A stretch of DNA of 64,000 nucleotides from Leuconostoc suionicum (GCF_001891125.1 NZ_CP015247.1:1839501-1903500); one strand, 5' to 3'. Counted from the first letter of the stretch, positions 1 through 9,386 are shown. The notes: generated from the sequence alone by a model not told the origin. Made by a program: numbers and translations.

Positions 1-942
1 TTCAGTCATACCATACCCCTCAATTACTGGAATCCCAAACATCTGCTCAAAGGCATGCCAACGTTCTTCAGGTAATGAAAACGAGGCTGAACGGACATAG
101 CGTAACTGCAGTTTATTTTTTTCTTTACCATATTCATTACGAGCTTGTTCATTTAACAACAGGATACTGATAATGGTTGGCACAAGAGAAATCCAAGTGA
201 CATGATGCTCTGCTACTTGTGACCAAAACTTACTAGCACTAAATTTGTCTGTGATAACCAAATTACCACCAGAAACAAAAGTTGCTAAAGTTGAAATTAC
301 CGTAGCATTAATATGAAATAACGGCATCACTACCATTGTGGTCTCTTGGGATGTTAATTTCTGACTCGTCACAATGTGTTGCGCTGATTTTAGTAATTGT
401 TGGTGACTCAATGCTACTCGTTTTGGCTTGCCAGTTGTTCCTGATGTATTTAAAATTAAAGCAGTATCCAATTCAGTACCTGACATGACCATATTTTTTA
501 TATGTTTATGATTGATAAATATTGACCATTTTTTGTTTACTATCGTAGTTTCACGCCAACAATTGGTAACGTTTGTTGTAGGACGGTTTACTAAAGTTAT
601 GGCGCCAAAATATCCATACTCATTTACCTCTCTTTCTATTTCTATTAAAGCAGTCGAGGGAGCAACTAAATGGCCAATTGCACCTAATTCCCATAAAGCC
701 TGATTAACCAGTGGATAATTAATATCATTGGGTAGGCTTATTGTTACCACTGCACCTGTTGTTATACCAATTGTCTTGAATTCATCTTTAATTTTATCAA
801 TTCGATGTCTTGCTTGACTTCCCGTTAACCATTCTCGATTTTGCGCATCTTTTAAAATCGGCTGGTTGGCTTTTGCTATCCAATGTTCATTTAACTTATC
901 GATTAATTTAGTCAAAATAACACACCCTTCTTTAATTTTCAT
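1..942 (-). CDS. AMP-forming acyl-CoA synthetase/ligase, 5' part (runs off the left edge)
   Basis: An open frame of 314 codons is cut by the window start. It encodes the N-terminal part of an ANL-superfamily ligase, which activates a carboxylic acid with ATP and passes the acyl group to CoA. The P-loop-like signature TSGTTGKPKR is followed by a PLFHIN segment and by the A5-type motif GYGMTE next to the edge, so the C-terminal lid domain lies outside. The substrate cannot be told; fatty acid, oxalate or succinylbenzoate are all possible. The start is uncertain: ATG at 942 has AGGG close by, but TTG at 915 sits 9 nt after a better AAGGG. A T-rich promoter-like region lies upstream, and the gene appears monocistronic at this end. 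Confidence 0.85.
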   Translation of the reverse strand, partial: MKIKEGCVILTKLIDKLNEHWIAKANQPILKDAQNREWLTGSQARHRIDKIKDEFKTIGITTGAVVTISLPNDINYPLVNQALWELGAIGHLVAPSTALIEIEREVNEYGYFGAITLVNRPTTNVTNCWRETTIVNKKWSIFINHKHIKNMVMSGTELDTALILNTSGTTGKPKRVALSHQQLLKSAQHIVTSQKLTSQETTMVVMPLFHINATVISTLATFVSGGNLVITDKFSASKFWSQVAEHHVTWISLVPTIISILLLNEQARNEYGKEKNKLQLRYVRSASFSLPEERWHAFEQMFGIPVIEGYGMTE

Positions 943-1107
943 ACGTCCCTAACTTAATCAAAATTATAACAATCTTGTATTATTTTAAGTTTAAAACTTA
1001 AAAAAAAGCTTTCTATTACCCATACTATTCTGATTTATTAATAAAACGTGGGTTATTTTCTTGCTAGTAGTGTCGTTATTATACTTAATAAAATTAGCTA
1101 TACTCAT

Positions 1108-1147
1108 AAAAAAGCAAGCACAATTAAGTTACCCTTAATTGTGCTTG
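1108..1147 (-). terminator. Rho-independent terminator of the XRE gene
   Basis: Inverted repeat with 14-bp arms (1115-1128 and 1134-1147, CAAGCACAATTAAG type) and a 5-nt loop. On the minus strand it is followed by a run of T, just downstream of the XRE regulator stop. Confidence 0.8.
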
Positions 1148-1201
1148 GAACTATTTAATAAAATAGCTATGTATGAAGTCATTAATATTTGATTGGCAAA
1201 A

Positions 1202-1600
1202 TTATTTAAAAGCTTGAATAATGTCAGGAATTGTACCGCCAAGAATTGCTACTATTGGTATTGCTGCCCACCAATAAGCCGCTGCAAACTCCCAAAAATT
1301 CATATGCTCACTTCTTCTACGAATGTACTTGCCCTTACGTGGATCAAATACAAACTCATTGTGATCTATTCTATCGTCTATATTATCTTGTTTGGGTTCA
1401 ATTCCCAGTACAAGTGTATCTAGTGAGCAATCAAATATTTCAGCTAATTTAATTAAATTACTCATATCTGGTGTTGCGTCCCCTGACTCCCAACGAGAAA
1501 CAGCTTGACGTGAAATGTACAGCTTGCCAGCAATATCTTCTTGAGACATACTCAAGCCCGTGCGTAATTTTTTTAACTGTATCGGAAACTGTATCTCCAT
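1202..1600 (-). CDS. XRE-family regulator with C-terminal hydrophobic segment
   Basis: This 132-aa protein starts with a Cro/CI helix-turn-helix (about residues 8-62, including SQEDIAGKLYISRQAVSRWE). A charged linker follows, then one hydrophobic segment near residues 102-125 (WEFAAAYWWAAIPIVAILGG). The arrangement suggests a DNA-binding protein held at the membrane; that is inference. The HTH resembles regulators that repress their own or neighbouring genes, but no target is evident. The gene is monocistronic with its own terminator. A second XRE protein with a membrane segment lies 0.75 kb away, so the two may do related jobs. Confidence 0.8.
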   Translation of the reverse strand: MEIQFPIQLKKLRTGLSMSQEDIAGKLYISRQAVSRWESGDATPDMSNLIKLAEIFDCSLDTLVLGIEPKQDNIDDRIDHNEFVFDPRKGKYIRRRSEHMNFWEFAAAYWWAAIPIVAILGGTIPDIIQAFK

Positions 1601-1765
1601 GATTTATTCTCCTAAGTATATTTTATAACTTAATTATTCAACAAAATCGTGTGAAACGATAGCAATTAAATCAGTGAAAATAGCAATCTGCAACAGAAAA
1701 ATGCGCACATATAGATTGCGAAAGGTGGAATTTTTGCTTTAATATCAGCTTTAGCTATGTTGCGC

Positions 1766-2206
1766 TTATTTTTTCAGGAGTTTTGCCCAAAAACTTTTTG
1801 ATTTCTCTTTTTGTAGTTCTTTTTTTAAATTGTCGATTTCTGACACAAAATCAGACGTGTCTGAAACTTCGAGATACTGTTGTTCTTTTACATCAATCTT
1901 ATGTTGTAAATCAAGGGAGAGCGTTTGTTGCTGGTCGAGTAATTTATGAAGTTGTTTAATTTGTTCATCTTTTGTCTTGAGTTGTTCTGATAAAGTCTTG
2001 ACACTTTCTGAAGCGACATCAGAATGGTTATTATCAACATTTTCAGGCATCGACTCAAGATTTTTTAATTCTTCATGTGTAAATTCACGCTGACTGGGAT
2101 TGATGTTCCAAGCCTTTGCTCTCCTATAATACGTAGCTTTACTAATATCAAGTTTCTTAAGAATACTTGTTAATGTTTTGAATTCTACTTTTTCACTCTC
2201 AGTCAT
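1766..2206 (-). CDS. Plasmid-type DUF536-like protein with HTH and coiled coil
   Basis: The 146-aa product has an N-terminal helix-turn-helix-like part (about residues 10-35, KLDISKATYYRRAK), an acidic linker, and a long coiled coil (about 68-140, LSEQLKTKDEQIKQLHKLL) ending in a basic tail, FWAKLLKK. This is the layout of the DUF536 proteins encoded beside RepB on lactococcal and Leuconostoc plasmids, where they are thought to affect copy number or maintenance. No rep gene is nearby, so it is either a chromosomal relic of plasmid integration or a domesticated regulator. The family assignment comes from recognising the coiled-coil pattern; its function is not established. Confidence 0.65.
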   Translation of the reverse strand: MTESEKVEFKTLTSILKKLDISKATYYRRAKAWNINPSQREFTHEELKNLESMPENVDNNHSDVASESVKTLSEQLKTKDEQIKQLHKLLDQQQTLSLDLQHKIDVKEQQYLEVSDTSDFVSEIDNLKKELQKEKSKSFWAKLLKK

Positions 2207-2277
2207 TGTCTGATACCTTTCTGATAAACATTGAATATTAACAGTATACCTTTATCTTGAAAAATAAGAAATAGAAA

Positions 2278-2303
2278 CAAAAAAACTCCCCTAAGAGAGC
2301 CTT
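2278..2303 (-). terminator. Likely terminator of the second XRE gene
   Basis: A short hairpin (CTCTC-TTAG-GGGAG on the minus strand, one G-U pair) is followed by six T. It lies 50 nt past the stop of the 2353-3099 gene. Confidence 0.55.
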
Positions 2304-2352
2304 TTACCTAAGTTATTGGATAATCATTAAAAAATTTATTTTGTCACCACTA

Positions 2353-3099
2353 TTATACACCACCATTTGAAAATGGATTAAAAGAATTACGACCACCAGG
2401 GTTTTCAGTATACTTCATATATTCATCCCCAATCACACTTTGATAGATTGATGGAACCTGATTTTTCGTAACTAATTTAGCTCTTTTAACATACGAACCT
2501 TTATGTAACACAATAGCATAATGATATCCTTTTGGAATAGTACCCACTTCGAATTTCAACCATTCTCCCCCACCAAAAATGTCAGTTGTCACGTAAGCGT
2601 CCACTGGCTGTGGCATATTAATGATGATTTTTTTTGTTTTATGTTTACCATTTTTTTCTGTAACTTGCTCAGTACCATTTATTTTTTTCATAGTTACTTT
2701 TTCAGGTAGCACTGCATAACCATAGCTTTCCTTTAAAAAAGGATTGTATCGGTCAATCAATTGATTCTGCGTTGCTCTGCCATATGTCAATATAGAAATA
2801 AAGCATAAAAAAACAATTACACAAATAACTAGTATTCGAACGATTTTTTTATACTTCTTTCCCTCTTCTAAACTCTTATTAATGCTATCAATCATATCTG
2901 TCCCCTCTTCTTTTAACGTTGTGTCCAAAGAAAAACCTAAGTAATCACTCAACGTAACCAACATATCCAAACTCGGATAAGTGTCATTATTCTCCCAATG
3001 TGACACTGTTTGCCGCGTAACATGCAATTCTGTGGCCATTTGTTGTTGGGTTTTACCTAAAGTAATTCTTCTTTCTTTCAGTTTTTGACCGAGTTCCAT
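2353..3099 (-). CDS. XRE-family regulator with membrane segment and extracytoplasmic domain
   Basis: The 248-aa protein has an XRE helix-turn-helix at about residues 5-60 (TQQQMATELHVTRQTVSHWE), a single membrane segment at about 86-105 (IVRILVICVIVFLCFISIL), and a C-terminal region of about 140 residues predicted to lie outside. One-pass HTH proteins of this kind can carry an outside signal to DNA; the ligand is unknown. The start ATG has a GAGGGG ribosome site (minus strand) at good distance. It stands alone between two terminators, with no obvious partner. The outer domain has no motif I recognise. Confidence 0.75.
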   Translation of the reverse strand: MELGQKLKERRITLGKTQQQMATELHVTRQTVSHWENNDTYPSLDMLVTLSDYLGFSLDTTLKEEGTDMIDSINKSLEEGKKYKKIVRILVICVIVFLCFISILTYGRATQNQLIDRYNPFLKESYGYAVLPEKVTMKKINGTEQVTEKNGKHKTKKIIINMPQPVDAYVTTDIFGGGEWLKFEVGTIPKGYHYAIVLHKGSYVKRAKLVTKNQVPSIYQSVIGDEYMKYTENPGGRNSFNPFSNGGV

Positions 3100-3204
3100 G
3101 TGATTCCCCTCTCATAACAAATTTAAGTATACGAAATTGCAGTGTGAAAATCGAGCAAGTATTCTTTAACATGTTGATATGAGGGCATTTCAATACAATG
3201 ATAG

Positions 3205-3240
3205 ATAAAAAGAATGTTCAACTCATATTGAGTTGAACAC
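3205..3240 (-). terminator. Terminator of the M24 gene
   Basis: Perfect 10-bp arms (3216-3225 GTTCAACTCA and 3229-3238) with a 3-nt loop. On the minus strand they are followed by ATTCTTTTTATC. Confidence 0.8.
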
Positions 3241-3248
3241 TCTTTAAA

Positions 3249-4373
3249 TTAATTCTCGACGGTTAATTCTTCCAAAGTAACCGGCGCATCAGTTAGTAAT
3301 TTATAACCATCTTTAGTTATCAACACCGTGTCTGAATGTCGATAACCGCCTTGACCTTCAAAATAAATTGCTGGTTCCACCGATACAACCATATTTTCTT
3401 TCAAAACTGTGTCATTACCTAATGATAAGGTTGGCTCTTCATGGTTATTTAATCCGATGCCATGACCAGGTCGATGAAGAATGTTAGCCGTAAGATGCTG
3501 GTCAATAAGGTAATCTCGCACTTTTTTCTCTACTTCAGATGCCTTAACACCAGGTCGCAGCATATCGAGCATTATATTTCTAGCCGTCATCATTTGATTA
3601 AAGTGTAGTTCTTCTTCTTTTGTTGGTTTCTCCATGAAGAAAGTACGTTCACATTCGGCAGCATAGCCCGCTAATCTAAACACAGCGACGTTAACATTTG
3701 GCCCATGATCAACTGTTGCCTCCATATCAGGAATGCTATGGGGCATGAAACTATAAGTTGACGGCCATACACCATTTGTTACTCTATTTGTAAGACTAAA
3801 ATTATCCGCGATTTCTTTACCAACTACCTTAAACGGAAGGTTGTAAAGGTCTATCACTTTGGAGTCGTTATTCACTTGTCCTAACGTTGCACGAACAACT
3901 CGACTACATACTCTTGCAGTCGTTGAAATTTTGTCAATTTCGTAAGCGCTCTTTATTTCACGTAACTTTTTGATTATATCATTTGGTTGCCAATCTACTG
4001 TCGGTGCCTTTGCAGTTATTTCTAAAAGTGCATTACTTTCGATACCAATTTTATCCAACCCTTCAAACTTTTTTGTAACCACCTCGTGCCAGTTTTGACC
4101 AATTTCAGACGTAACATCAAAATACGTTTGAATATCGTAATCAAAATAGTCAACATCAACATGTGATTCTTCTAATTTTGGTACCAGCATTAAAGGTTTC
4201 TTATCTGGATAAATAATTAAGAAAAACGGCCGTTGCTCAGGGCTATAATCAATATTGGTCAAATACCATATGTCCTCTACATCTGTTACTGCGTATGCAC
4301 TTAACTCTTTTTCTTGCAAGAATCTTTGGCAATTTTGGATGCGGTTATTTATTTCATCACTGAGTATACTCAT
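3249..4373 (-). CDS. M24 (pita-bread) family hydrolase, Xaa-Pro peptidase-like, metal ligands degenerate
   Basis: The 374-aa protein has the two-domain creatinase/prolidase layout: an N-terminal domain (about 1-130) and a C-terminal pita-bread domain (about 150-370). Relatives cleave Xaa-Pro bonds with two metal ions held by Asp, Asp, His, Glu, Glu. Here the His motif RPGHGIG and the first Glu motif SVEPAIY remain. The first Asp position reads Val (in VAVFRLAGY), the second reads Glu (AAECERTF), and the last Glu reads Ser (GGYRHSDTVLIT). It may act without metal, as creatinase does, or bind metal differently, so the usual label Xaa-Pro dipeptidase is doubtful. It lies 19 nt downstream of yhgE on the same strand and is probably co-transcribed. 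Confidence 0.75.
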   Translation of the reverse strand: MSILSDEINNRIQNCQRFLQEKELSAYAVTDVEDIWYLTNIDYSPEQRPFFLIIYPDKKPLMLVPKLEESHVDVDYFDYDIQTYFDVTSEIGQNWHEVVTKKFEGLDKIGIESNALLEITAKAPTVDWQPNDIIKKLREIKSAYEIDKISTTARVCSRVVRATLGQVNNDSKVIDLYNLPFKVVGKEIADNFSLTNRVTNGVWPSTYSFMPHSIPDMEATVDHGPNVNVAVFRLAGYAAECERTFFMEKPTKEEELHFNQMMTARNIMLDMLRPGVKASEVEKKVRDYLIDQHLTANILHRPGHGIGLNNHEEPTLSLGNDTVLKENMVVSVEPAIYFEGQGGYRHSDTVLITKDGYKLLTDAPVTLEELTVEN

Positions 4374-4392
4374 AATTTCCTTTTTTAAAATA

Positions 4393-7140
4393 TTAACTGT
4401 GTTTATAATTAATCTTCTTGATTTTTAATTGCTTGAACATATAGAAACCAATCATAATCAATGTAAAGGCAACAAATATGCCAAACATAACCATCACATC
4501 GCTTTTAGCGGATCCACCAATCATCAACGTTTCTCGCAGTGCATTGACTGAATAAGTCATTGGCAAATATGGGTGTATGGCTTCAAAGAAACCATTTGAC
4601 AATTGAATTGGATATGTTCCCGCGGAACCACCTAACTGAATAACCATCAAAATCATTGCTAGGAATGAACCAACTTTACCAAACCACAAGTTAAGGGATG
4701 TTACGACATTAATAAAGGTAAATGATACCAGAATCAGCACCCAGAAAGTTGCAACATAGTGAACTGGTTTGATGCCAATCATACTAATAGAAACAAAGTA
4801 CATAATTGCTGCTTGCAGAAATGCGAATGGATAAAGCACAGACATCTTGCTTGCCCACCAACTAATAGCCTTTTTAGGATACTTTAGAGGTGTTACTAAA
4901 TCAAACATCAAGTTAAAGGCAACAGCACCAACGAAGAGTGCCACTGACAACATATAAGGTGCCATAGCTGTACCATTATTAGGAACTTTGTCTTTTTCCA
5001 CATGCTTGGTGCTTGCTGGGGTAGCTAATTGATTATATGTTAACTTATTTGAGTTAATTTTATTAACCTTGTTGTTTGCTTGACCTAGCTTGTCAGCGAG
5101 CGTTGTATTCCCATCTTTAACTTTCGTCAGACCATCACCAAGTTTTGCTGAACCATCAGCCAACTTAGCACTGCCATCTGCTATCTTTGTGGCACCACTA
5201 GCTAATTGAGTGGACCCGCTTAACAACTTACTGTTATTTGCAGCCAATTTATCCAGTCCTGCCGTTAGCTGACTACTTCCTGACGATAACTTTGACGTTG
5301 CTGAACCTAAAGCAGGCATCTTTTCATTTAGTGATGATAGGCCGCTGCTGATTTTTTGGGATCCAGCATTTAACTTATCACTATTTTGTGATAACTTTTG
5401 GGTACCATTGCTTAGCTTCAAACTACCATTAGCTAGGCTCTCAATACCACTGGTGAGTGATGGTACATTCGTATTAAGTTGTTCAAGCCCCTCTTGTAAT
5501 TGTGCTGAACCACTAACTAACTGTTCTGATTTTCCGCTCAGTTGTGACAACCCATTGGTTAATTTTGTTGCCCCAGTACTTAATTGCGCAGTTGAATCAC
5601 CAACGTTATTAAGTGAACCAACCAAACTACTTACGCCACCATACAACGTTTTTGTATTGTCACTAGTTCCATAACTAGTATTTAGTGTATTCACAGCTGA
5701 TTTTAACTGCGACACACTTGTGTTACTTGATTTAATTAATGCGGTTAAGTTAGTCTGTAATTCACTTAGATTTGTTGTTGCTGATTTGAGTGAATTGTTA
5801 ATGTCATCTGTTGGTAATAATGCCGTTTCTAATGCATTGACTTGCGTGTCGGTTAGCTTTTGTGTCTTTGCAACAGATTCGATTTTGCTTTGCGTACCGC
5901 TGATATAATTGCTAATCGTAGTAACGTTCGCTGCAAGACTACTCATACTACTTGTTAATTTAGTAATTTGCTCAGTATTTTGATCACTATTGTCTAACGA
6001 GGTCTTCAACTGATTCAATCCTGTCTGAAAACTTTGCAGCCCTGTTTGTAACTGCGTCATTTTGTTTTTAGCGTCGTCACTATTTAAAGCTGCATTCATT
6101 TGTGCCAAGCCATCGGAAACTTTTTGGCTTCCTTTATACGCTTCGTCTGTTCCGGTTGTGTATGCACTAACACCTTTGGTCAAAGAACTCGATCCGCTAG
6201 TTAATTTATTCACCCCGGCAGCTAAATTACTACTACCATGAGCTAATTTTTGCGCACCAGCATTAAGAGCATTGGCTCCCGTGTTTAGTTGGCTCACACC
6301 TGCTGTATACTGCTGCAAACCACTGTTTAAACTCGTTGATCCTGTAGATAATTGTGAAACACCACTACTTAACGTGGGCATTTTTTCACCTAATTGTCCT
6401 AAACCAGCAGTTAATTTTGAGCTTCCTGCATCAAGTTGACTCACGCCACTAAAGTATTGTGATAACCCGTCTGTCAGTGTATTCGTACCATTACTGAAAG
6501 TTAAACTACTTGAAGCAAGTGTTCGTAGATTTGTTGTGACCGTCTGATTTCCAGATTGTAATTGTTCAGTTCCATCAACTAACTTTTTGTTACCGTTAGC
6601 CGCTGTGCCCATACCATTTCCTAACGTTTTAATTTGTTTAAACAATGTCTCAGCATAAGTTTTGGTTACTTGTTTTGAAATTGCGTTTGTAATGCTTTCA
6701 GCCGCTGATTTTGAAAACTTTCCAGCGATAAAACTGTGTCCAGAACTCGTTGTATAGTGAATTAACATCTTTTTGGGATGTGCGTCCAGTAATGTCGTCG
6801 CATTTTTAGAAAAGTTCTTTGGGATTGTCATGACCATATAGTACTTGCCATTGGACAACCCTTTTTTGGCTTCTTTTTGCGATGGAAAACTAAACTTCAT
6901 CGCATCTGAATCCGCTAAATTATCTTTTAGCTTAGCTCCTACTGCTAATTTATTTCCTTGGTAATGCACAGATTTGTCTTCATTGATAACTGCCACGGGC
7001 AAATCTTTTATTTTGCCATAAGGATCCCACATCGATTTAAGAAACCCAATCGCGTAAATTGACGGAATTAACACAATAGCGATTAGAACAACCACCATAA
7101 ATTTATTTTTCCATATTTTTTTCCATTCTATTCCGAGCAT
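4393..7140 (-). CDS. yhgE: YhgE/Pip family membrane protein (copy 1)
   Basis: The start is taken at ATG 7140, which has a strong AAGGGGAGC site 4 nt upstream; the frame could extend to 7224 but without a ribosome site. The 915-aa product has one N-terminal membrane segment (KNKFMVVVLIAIVLIPSIYAIGF), then a long outer region of Gly/Ser/Leu-rich repeats of about 7-14 residues (LSxGxxQLxxG type), and about five C-terminal membrane segments. The family includes lactococcal Pip, the receptor for some phages, and YueB of Bacillus; other members are related to ABC-2 or RND-like exporters. The divergent TetR gene at 7263 is its likely regulator. A second copy lies at 55.3 kb. Confidence 0.85.
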   Translation of the reverse strand: MLGIEWKKIWKNKFMVVVLIAIVLIPSIYAIGFLKSMWDPYGKIKDLPVAVINEDKSVHYQGNKLAVGAKLKDNLADSDAMKFSFPSQKEAKKGLSNGKYYMVMTIPKNFSKNATTLLDAHPKKMLIHYTTSSGHSFIAGKFSKSAAESITNAISKQVTKTYAETLFKQIKTLGNGMGTAANGNKKLVDGTEQLQSGNQTVTTNLRTLASSSLTFSNGTNTLTDGLSQYFSGVSQLDAGSSKLTAGLGQLGEKMPTLSSGVSQLSTGSTSLNSGLQQYTAGVSQLNTGANALNAGAQKLAHGSSNLAAGVNKLTSGSSSLTKGVSAYTTGTDEAYKGSQKVSDGLAQMNAALNSDDAKNKMTQLQTGLQSFQTGLNQLKTSLDNSDQNTEQITKLTSSMSSLAANVTTISNYISGTQSKIESVAKTQKLTDTQVNALETALLPTDDINNSLKSATTNLSELQTNLTALIKSSNTSVSQLKSAVNTLNTSYGTSDNTKTLYGGVSSLVGSLNNVGDSTAQLSTGATKLTNGLSQLSGKSEQLVSGSAQLQEGLEQLNTNVPSLTSGIESLANGSLKLSNGTQKLSQNSDKLNAGSQKISSGLSSLNEKMPALGSATSKLSSGSSQLTAGLDKLAANNSKLLSGSTQLASGATKIADGSAKLADGSAKLGDGLTKVKDGNTTLADKLGQANNKVNKINSNKLTYNQLATPASTKHVEKDKVPNNGTAMAPYMLSVALFVGAVAFNLMFDLVTPLKYPKKAISWWASKMSVLYPFAFLQAAIMYFVSISMIGIKPVHYVATFWVLILVSFTFINVVTSLNLWFGKVGSFLAMILMVIQLGGSAGTYPIQLSNGFFEAIHPYLPMTYSVNALRETLMIGGSAKSDVMVMFGIFVAFTLIMIGFYMFKQLKIKKINYKHS

Positions 7141-7197
7141 GTTGCTCCCCTTTTTTAACAACGTGTTGCTTTTTTTGTAGCTATAGTTTATATTAGC

Positions 7198-7218
7198 ATT
7201 GGTTATATATAAATCAAT
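7198..7218. promoter_or_regulatory. Candidate TetR operator between yhgE and its regulator
   Basis: An imperfect palindrome with 7-nt arms (ATTGGTT, 7 nt, AATCAAT; six of seven positions pair) sits in the 122-nt divergent promoter region. Its size and place fit a TetR-family operator; binding is inferred. Confidence 0.4.
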
Positions 7219-7262
7219 GTACAAGTACTAAGGGATTTGTCTAATTTTATGAGGAGAATAGT

Positions 7263-7880
7263 ATGAATCGGCAGGAAAAAAATAAATTAACACAACAACG
7301 AATTATGGATGCTTTCGTGAAATTAGTTAGCGAAAAAGGCTTTAACAACTTAACCGTCTCCAACATCACACGAACAGCCAAACTAAGTCGTGGTACTTTT
7401 TATATTTATTATCTTGATAAATACGATGTGTTAGAAAAAATTGAGACTTATTTACTAACTAATATGGAAAAGCTAATGCAAAATAATATAGATAAGACAA
7501 TATCTTGGCTAGACGATGTTGATAATAATAAACTATCGGCTGAGTTAGATACTTATTCACCGTATCGTAGTTTCATTCAGTCTTTTGACTTTCTCGATAA
7601 AAACCGTTTCACGCTTAAGACACTCCTCTCAAAAAATGGTGATTCACAATTTGTGTATAAGTTACGTCATTTGATTGATGAACAAATTGACTCACATTAC
7701 AAAAATATTTTTAAAGATGGTAATGAGATTATTCCCAGTGACTATACACATGATCTATTAATTAGTTCGCTCATTAGCATTATTGGTCATTGGTTACAAA
7801 AAGATGACCCTGAATCTCCATCTGAAATTGCCGAAATTTTGATTAGAAGTCGTATACTGGCTGCTTACCAGGTAAAATAA
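7263..7880 (+). CDS. TetR/AcrR-family regulator (copy 1)
   Basis: The 205-aa protein has a TetR helix-turn-helix at about residues 10-55 (QQRIMDAFVKLVSEKGF, then LSRGTFYIYYLDKYD) and a C-terminal ligand/dimer domain of the TetR_C group. The start ATG follows GAGGAGA at 5 nt. It is transcribed away from yhgE and probably represses that gene and itself. A paralogue at 13.5 kb keeps the same HTH and C-terminal pattern (SLISIIGHWLQK versus SLVSIIDHWLQK). The inducer is unknown; for YhgE-linked regulators it may be a membrane-active compound, which is a guess. Confidence 0.85.
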   Translation: MNRQEKNKLTQQRIMDAFVKLVSEKGFNNLTVSNITRTAKLSRGTFYIYYLDKYDVLEKIETYLLTNMEKLMQNNIDKTISWLDDVDNNKLSAELDTYSPYRSFIQSFDFLDKNRFTLKTLLSKNGDSQFVYKLRHLIDEQIDSHYKNIFKDGNEIIPSDYTHDLLISSLISIIGHWLQKDDPESPSEIAEILIRSRILAAYQVK

Positions 7881-7944
7881 TTTTTGTAACACAAATCAAG
7901 TCTCGGTCATTTTTCTTTAAAGCGACAATGACACCACAGTTAAT

Positions 7945-7985
7945 AAAACAAAGAGAATATGTTATTCACATATTCTCTTTGTTTT
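7945..7985. terminator. Bidirectional terminator
   Basis: Perfect 17-bp arms (7945-7961 and 7969-7985) with a 7-nt loop, A-rich on one side and T-rich on the other. It serves the convergent TetR and MocR genes. Confidence 0.85.
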
Positions 7986-8024
7986 ATATTTATATTTTAA
8001 AAATCAATGACACGGATTATAAAC

Positions 8025-9386
8025 TTAGCTCGGCGAAATTGTACGTTTAATAGTTCGCAACAGTTTTTCTAGTTTTGCTAAATCATTAATGGCAGTTATC
8101 GATACTCTAATAAAATAGTCGTTATTTGATTTCCAACCACCTGCTTGAAACTGCGGACTGTATAATACATGTATTCCCAGCTTATCCAGACGATCTTTCA
8201 CTTGTTTAATATTAATTGCAGAATTTATCTTAATCCATTGAAATGGACTCAGTGGTGCTGTTGTTTCAAAGACGTCCTCAAATAAAGCTAAACTAGTCTT
8301 TATCTGCTTCATTTGGCTATTAATTATCTTTAAAACAAAGTCATGATTAATTAAATATTTAATAATTTCAAAATCTAAAGTTGGCTCCTGTAAATTGAGA
8401 TTTGTAAATGAATGTTTCATTTTTTGCTCAAACTTTTTATCAAACAATACCAACGCTACGCGAATTCCTGGAGCAACTATTTTAGAGAAACTAGATAGGT
8501 AGATTGTGTGACTCGGTGACAGGTTAATCATGGCTTTCTGTTTTTCAACATCCAAGTATCGTAAATAATCATCTTCGATGATTAAAAAATTATGGCTAAT
8601 GCTTAGAGCTGCTAACTTCTCTCGCCGCCTAATGGACATGGAAACATTAGTGGGGTTCGACCGAAAAGGCATGACATAAACACCAGCAACTGTATGCGTT
8701 GTCAACATATCTTCCAACTGATCAAGCTTCATCCCCTCATCATCTTGTGGAATTGACAATAACTTAATATGCAACGTTTTAGCTAATTCAATAAAATTAG
8801 AATATGTGAAGTCATCCACAACTATGGTGTCTGAAGGTTTAAATAAAGCTGTTAAAATGATGGCGAGTGCGTTCTGTCCGCCATTTGTTATTAGGCTGAC
8901 CATATCGCCAGATACATCTATGTTTAAATATTCAAACCATTTTTGTGTGGCCCTATCATAACTATCATCTAAGGATGACTTTGTGAAATACCGCAGTAAC
9001 TTTTTAACGGGAATATTCTTAATAGCTTCTTTCACATAAAATTCTGCTAAACTATTTTCAACTGAAGTTACATTCAAAATACCTAAATCATTTACGCCTT
9101 CTTTTCCTTGAATAGTATGATCAGAAATGCCATTAGGCGATATAAAAGTACCTCGCCCCCTTTCGGTATATAATAAGCCATTTTTCAAACCAAGATCATA
9201 GGCATGTGTCACTGTGGTGAAGTGAATATCCAAAAAATATGACAATTCACGTTGCGATGGTAACTGATCGTGCGGCTTAAGGACACCCGTCAGAATGTCA
9301 TCATATAAGGATTGATAAATACTTTTATAAAAAGGTTTCTCAAGTGGTAACTTGCTCGGTACCCATGGTAATTCATAATCATTCAC
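8025..9386 (-). CDS. MocR/PdxR-type GntR regulator with aminotransferase-like domain
   Basis: The 453-aa protein joins a GntR winged helix (about residues 15-85, DQLPSQRELSYFLDIHFTTV) to a fold-type I aminotransferase domain. The PLP lysine is in SSFSK (IYLSSFSKIVAPG). MocR proteins sense PLP or amino-acid-like compounds and usually control a divergent gene. Here that gene is the transporter at 9584, 197 nt away, which is the likely target. The start is GTG, chosen for the GGAGG site 9 nt upstream. Length is normal for the family. Whether the aminotransferase part is enzymatically active is unknown; in the best-studied members it is mainly a sensor. Confidence 0.85.
   Translation of the reverse strand: MNDYELPWVPSKLPLEKPFYKSIYQSLYDDILTGVLKPHDQLPSQRELSYFLDIHFTTVTHAYDLGLKNGLLYTERGRGTFISPNGISDHTIQGKEGVNDLGILNVTSVENSLAEFYVKEAIKNIPVKKLLRYFTKSSLDDSYDRATQKWFEYLNIDVSGDMVSLITNGGQNALAIILTALFKPSDTIVVDDFTYSNFIELAKTLHIKLLSIPQDDEGMKLDQLEDMLTTHTVAGVYVMPFRSNPTNVSMSIRRREKLAALSISHNFLIIEDDYLRYLDVEKQKAMINLSPSHTIYLSSFSKIVAPGIRVALVLFDKKFEQKMKHSFTNLNLQEPTLDFEIIKYLINHDFVLKIINSQMKQIKTSLALFEDVFETTAPLSPFQWIKINSAINIKQVKDRLDKLGIHVLYSPQFQAGGWKSNNDYFIRVSITAINDLAKLEKLLRTIKRTISPS

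Noticed and set aside
5408-5908. Plus-strand ORFs of 62-88 codons opposite yhgE
   Set aside because: They arise from the repetitive codons of yhgE on the other strand and have no ribosome sites.
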